Shown: positions 60,496 to 64,000 of the stretch, in pieces
Layout: each line of letters begins with the position of its first letter
Numbering within the stretch: the first letter of the stretch is position 1
Assembly: GCF_025150745.1 (NCBI RefSeq)
Contig: NZ_CP102282.1
Coordinates: 1,189,501-1,253,500, forward strand
Direction: 5' to 3'
Origin: Eubacterium ventriosum
GTDB lineage: Bacteria > Bacillota > Clostridia > Lachnospirales > Lachnospiraceae
DNA length: 64,000 nucleotides
Translations under genes and position numbers: made by a program
Notes under the pieces: model-generated
Databases searched by the model: none
The model's input: only the letters and a program-made list of their open reading frames with translations
What the model was told of the DNA's origin: nothing

Positions 60496-63192
60496 ATGAG
60501 TGAATTAAAGTATTTAGATAAGAGGGGAACATTTACATTAGACAATCCGGATCTTACAAGTTATATGTATTTTCCATTGGCTAATGAAGCAGGAATGATG
60601 AGTGCTATTACACCTGACTTAGGTGGAGATATTAAGCTGGACCAGAATACATTTTTATTGGAACCGGTTAGCAGTGAAAACTTACATAATAACAAGTCAA
60701 CAAGAAATTTTTGGGTTTATGTTGATGGAAAAGGTGCCTGGTCAGCCACAGGACGTTCTGCTAAGCAGCAGGCTAAGCTTTTTGATGATGACAAGGAGCA
60801 GGTAAAGCTTACAGCAGGTATTATGTGGCATAAGGTTGAAAGACAGACCGATGAAATGGGATTAAAAGCAGAATTAACTACTTTTGTACCATATACACAG
60901 GACAAGGTTGAGCTAACAAAAGTAACAATCACAAATACTGCAGATACAACACAGAAGATTACATCAACAGTTGCAATTCCAATGTATGCACGTTCTGCAT
61001 CAAATATTAGAGACCACAGGCATGTAACATCATTACTTCACAGAACGTTTACTATTAAAGACGGTATTATGATTTATCCGACTCTTACATTTGATGAAAG
61101 AGGACATAACAAGAATACTGTTTTCTATGGTGCCCTTGCAAAGGAAATGATTAACGGAAAAATGGAGTCACCATTTAGCTTCTGTCCTGTAACAGAGGAG
61201 TTTATTGGTGAGGGTGGAAATTTTGAAAACCCATATTATGTTGCAAAGAATAAGCCACTTCCATATACAGAGGGACAGGAAGTAGACGGTTACGAAACAG
61301 TTGCAGCTATTCGTTTTAATGATTGTGAATTAAAGCCGGGAGAATCAAGAAGTTATGTTATAGCTTTAGAATATGGTACTTCTAAGGAAGAGCTTGAAAG
61401 TATTGGAAATAAATATATTGACGTAGATGTTTTTGATAAATATTTAGAAGAAACAAAGAATTACTGGCAGGATAAGATTAACGTAAGTTATAATTCAGCA
61501 GACAAGAATTTTGATAACTGGATGCATTGGGTTAACTTCCAGCCAATGCTTAGAAGAATTTACGGATGTTCATTCCTTCCACATCATGATTACGGAAAAG
61601 GCGGTCGTGGATGGAGAGACCTTTGGCAAGACTGTCTTGCACTTCTTATTATGGAGCCTGAACAGGTTAGACAGATGCTTATTGATAACTTTGGCGGAGT
61701 AAGATTTGATGGAACAAATGCCACAATTATCGGTTCTAAGCAGGGAGAATTTATTGCGGACAGAAATAATATTACAAGAGTTTGGATGGACCACGGTGCT
61801 TGGCCATATCTTACAACAGAATTGTATATGCAGCAGACAGGTGATGTTGAATTTTTAGTTGAAGAAAACTCGTATTTTAAAGATCCACAGGTTTGCCGTG
61901 GCGAAGAAAAAGATATGATTTGGAACGACGAACAGGGCAACAAACAGCTTGCAGAAAATAATGAAGTATATGCAGGAACAGTTCTTGAACATATGTTAAT
62001 TCAGCATTTGACAGCATTCTATGATGTTGGTGAACATAATCATATAAGACTTCGTGGTGCTGACTGGAATGACGGACTTGACATGGCAGCTAAGCGTGGC
62101 GAAAGTGTTGCATTTACAGCTTTATATGGCGGAAACCTTAAGAATCTTGCAAAAGACATTAAGGCTTATGCAGAAAAGACAGGCAATGAAACAGTACTTC
62201 TTGCAAAAGAATTACTTATATTATTAAATGTAGACAAAACAGTATTTGACAGAATAGATGAAAAGAAACAGGTACTTGACGCATATTGCGAAACAGTAAA
62301 ACATACAATCAGTGGTGAAAAAGTTAATGTAAGATGTGATGAACTTTGCAGTATTCTTGACAGTATGGGTGACTGGATTGGAGAACATATCAGAACTACT
62401 GAATGGACAACTGACAAAGATGGAGATGGTTGGTTTAACGGTTACTATGATAATAGTGGGAATGCTGTTGAGGGAGATTTCCCTACAGGTATCAGAATGA
62501 TGTTGACAGGTCAGGTATTTACAGTAATGGCTGACGTGGCAACAGACGAACAGGTTGTAGCAATTGCAAAATCAGCGGACAAGTATCTTTATGATGAAGC
62601 CATTGGTGGATACAGATTAAATACAGATTTTAAGGAAGTAAAAACAGACCTTGGAAGATTATTTGGTTTTGCTTTTGGCCACAAGGAGAACGGAGCAGTG
62701 TTCTCACATATGGCAACTATGTATGCTAACTCACTTTATCATAGAGGTTATGCAAAAGAAGGATATAAGGTTATAAACAGCTTATTTAAACATTGCGATA
62801 ACTATTCAAAGAGTGGTATTTATCCGGGAATCCCTGAATATGTAAGTCAGAGAGGCCGTGGAATGTATCATTATCTTACAGGTGCGGCAAGCTGGATGCT
62901 TCTTACAGTTCTTAATGAAATGTACGGTGTAAAAGGTGAATATGGTGCCCTTAAATTAAAACCACAGCTTTTAAAAGAACAGTTTGAAAATGGTAAAGCT
63001 TCAGCAACATGTATGTTTAACGGTAAAAACATTACAGTTACATACAAAAATGACAAGGCACTTGATGTAGGACAGTATAGCGTTAAGGAAATCTATATTG
63101 ACGGTAATAAATATGGCGATTGCGATACTGTATTAAAAGAGGATGTAATGAAGTTAAACGATACTGTAAATATAGTAGCTATACTTGATTAA
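60496..63192 (+). CDS. GH94 phosphorylase, probably laminaribiose phosphorylase
   Basis: The 898-residue protein has no signal peptide and normal GH94 length: an N-terminal beta-sandwich (about 1-300) and an (alpha/alpha)6 barrel (about 330-820). The catalytic Asp lies in RGADWNDGLDMA (D523/D526). Conserved parts include GCSFLPHHDYGKGGRGWRDL, MDHGAWPYLTTELY and ARSASN. The start (RGTFTLDNPDLTSYMYFPLA) recalls laminaribiose phosphorylase from Paenibacillus, as does the length. The reaction is laminaribiose plus phosphate to glucose plus alpha-glucose-1-phosphate. Cellobiose or other beta-glucobioses are alternatives. AGTTAGGAG precedes the ATG. Promoter and operator lie at 60391-60439. Confidence 0.87.
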   Translation: MSELKYLDKRGTFTLDNPDLTSYMYFPLANEAGMMSAITPDLGGDIKLDQNTFLLEPVSSENLHNNKSTRNFWVYVDGKGAWSATGRSAKQQAKLFDDDKEQVKLTAGIMWHKVERQTDEMGLKAELTTFVPYTQDKVELTKVTITNTADTTQKITSTVAIPMYARSASNIRDHRHVTSLLHRTFTIKDGIMIYPTLTFDERGHNKNTVFYGALAKEMINGKMESPFSFCPVTEEFIGEGGNFENPYYVAKNKPLPYTEGQEVDGYETVAAIRFNDCELKPGESRSYVIALEYGTSKEELESIGNKYIDVDVFDKYLEETKNYWQDKINVSYNSADKNFDNWMHWVNFQPMLRRIYGCSFLPHHDYGKGGRGWRDLWQDCLALLIMEPEQVRQMLIDNFGGVRFDGTNATIIGSKQGEFIADRNNITRVWMDHGAWPYLTTELYMQQTGDVEFLVEENSYFKDPQVCRGEEKDMIWNDEQGNKQLAENNEVYAGTVLEHMLIQHLTAFYDVGEHNHIRLRGADWNDGLDMAAKRGESVAFTALYGGNLKNLAKDIKAYAEKTGNETVLLAKELLILLNVDKTVFDRIDEKKQVLDAYCETVKHTISGEKVNVRCDELCSILDSMGDWIGEHIRTTEWTTDKDGDGWFNGYYDNSGNAVEGDFPTGIRMMLTGQVFTVMADVATDEQVVAIAKSADKYLYDEAIGGYRLNTDFKEVKTDLGRLFGFAFGHKENGAVFSHMATMYANSLYHRGYAKEGYKVINSLFKHCDNYSKSGIYPGIPEYVSQRGRGMYHYLTGAASWMLLTVLNEMYGVKGEYGALKLKPQLLKEQFENGKASATCMFNGKNITVTYKNDKALDVGQYSVKEIYIDGNKYGDCDTVLKEDVMKLNDTVNIVAILD

Positions 63193-63264
63193 CAAATGTC
63201 TGTGGGAGGTTTTCTCCCTTAGATTATAAAATAAAGTTTTGCAAACAAAGGAAAGAGGTAAAAT

Positions 63265-64000
63265 ATGTTTGAATGGGGAAGGGCAATATGTTACTCAGGA
63301 TATAGGCAGGAACAAAGTCCAAAGACAGCCACATATCCTACTTATGAACAGATTAAAGAGGATTTAACATTGTTAAATGAATTAGGTTTCAAATATTTAA
63401 GAATGTACGATCCTATAAGATATGCAGAAGAAACATGCAAGGTTATAAGAGATTGTGGTTTTGATATGCAATTAATGTTAGGACCCGGTTTAATATCAGA
63501 AGTTAACAATCCGGGATGTCCATGGAACAAGACTAATTATTCAGAAGAAGAATTAAAGCAGCGTGCAGAACGTAATGATAGAAATATTGATGAATTAATC
63601 AGAATAGCAAATGAGAACAGCGATGTAATTAATGCAGTTTCAGTTGGGAATGAAAACACACCACAGTGGGGTGAAAACAATGTTCCAATTGAACGTCTTA
63701 TAAGTTTTGCAAGAAGACTTAAAGAGGGAACAGGCAAGCCTGTAACTTTCAATGAAGGTGTTTACGAATGGGAGCATTTAAAACAGCTAGCAGATGAACT
63801 TGACATAATTAGTATTCACTCGTATCCATTGTGGAATGGTAATACTGTAGAAGAAGCCCTTGAAGTAAATAAGACATGGTACAAAAAAGTTAAGGAATGG
63901 TATCCTGGCAAGCCTATAGTATTCTCAGAAGTAGGCTGGGCTACGGACTGTGCAGACTTTAAACAGATGAGAGAAGGTCAGGCTAACGAGGAAAATCAGA
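63265..64000 (+). CDS. GH17 beta-1,3-glucanase-like protein (cut by the window end)
   Basis: The first 245 codons are present. The catalytic acid/base Glu130 lies in SVGNENTPQW and the nucleophile Glu222 in VFSEVGWATD, both typical of GH17 clan GH-A enzymes. The N-terminus is MFEWGRAICYSGYRQEQSP, with no signal peptide, so it appears cytoplasmic. GH17 enzymes hydrolyse or transglycosylate beta-1,3-glucans. It lies 72 bases after the GH94 gene, with a GGGAG/CTCCC hairpin between, and probably belongs to the same unit. GGAAAGAGG precedes the ATG. The 3' end lies outside the window. Confidence 0.9.
   Translation, partial: MFEWGRAICYSGYRQEQSPKTATYPTYEQIKEDLTLLNELGFKYLRMYDPIRYAEETCKVIRDCGFDMQLMLGPGLISEVNNPGCPWNKTNYSEEELKQRAERNDRNIDELIRIANENSDVINAVSVGNENTPQWGENNVPIERLISFARRLKEGTGKPVTFNEGVYEWEHLKQLADELDIISIHSYPLWNGNTVEEALEVNKTWYKKVKEWYPGKPIVFSEVGWATDCADFKQMREGQANEENQ

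Noticed and set aside
57118-63192. Two phosphorylases read as a recent duplication
   Set aside because: They differ in length (1059 and 898 residues), motif (GWNDAMNG and DWNDGLD) and N-terminus, so they are separate family members rather than recent copies.

Overview
The window comes from the chromosome of a low-GC, Gram-positive, endospore-forming anaerobe. Gene content and style point to the Lachnospiraceae (relatives of Roseburia, Coprococcus, Butyrivibrio or Lachnospira). The evidence is AT-rich sequence with AGGAGG-type ribosome sites, a split transketolase, a leucine T-box and a SAM-I riboswitch, spoIIR, a SPOCS/LysM protein and a CotS-like kinase, and large sugar ABC importers without a local ATPase. 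Family-level placement is inference; no rRNA gene is present to settle it. I see no tRNA or rRNA gene, CRISPR array, prophage or insertion sequence.

Positions 1 to about 39.3 kb are mostly housekeeping. They hold the recR tail; a large acidic TPR/AAA-like protein; split transketolase; an Amt ammonium channel fused to a PII domain; a divergent XRE/Ser-Thr kinase pair; two-subunit L-serine dehydratase; malQ; a sigma-70-like protein lacking region 4; dinB; a shikimate-kinase-like gene; an M23 peptidase; murA; a leucine T-box followed by a LeuA with an AraC-type DNA-binding domain at its C-terminus; a SAM-I riboswitch with metK; a divergent pyridoxal kinase/PdxR pair; cca; a CotS-like pseudokinase; phosphoglucomutase; a SPOCS/LysM protein; ispE; spoIIR; murI; a DUF1934 protein; and plsC.

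Positions 39.7 to 64 kb form one large glucan-use locus, most likely for beta-1,3-glucan (laminarin-like) or mixed-linkage beta-glucan. It starts with a surface-anchored putative binding protein, then a solute-binding lipoprotein. Next comes a tightly overlapping operon: a membrane-anchored fused binding protein, two permeases, an NHL-TPR-Yip1 membrane protein, a membrane-anchored DUF5696-like protein, two more permeases and a secreted GH16 glucanase. A LacI regulator, a 1059-residue GH161/GH94-like phosphorylase, a GH94 phosphorylase and a cytoplasmic-type GH17 (cut by the window end) follow. The proposed flow is extracellular cutting by GH16, capture and import, then phosphorolysis to alpha-glucose-1-phosphate, which the phosphoglucomutase at 31 kb can convert to glucose-6-phosphate.

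The most unusual items are the LeuA-AraC fusion, the Amt-PII fusion with its promoter/terminator leader, the double-permease/NHL-Yip1/DUF5696 import module with four repeated operator-like motifs, the region-4-less sigma protein, and two highly structured intergenic elements (9794-9969 and 25801-25971).
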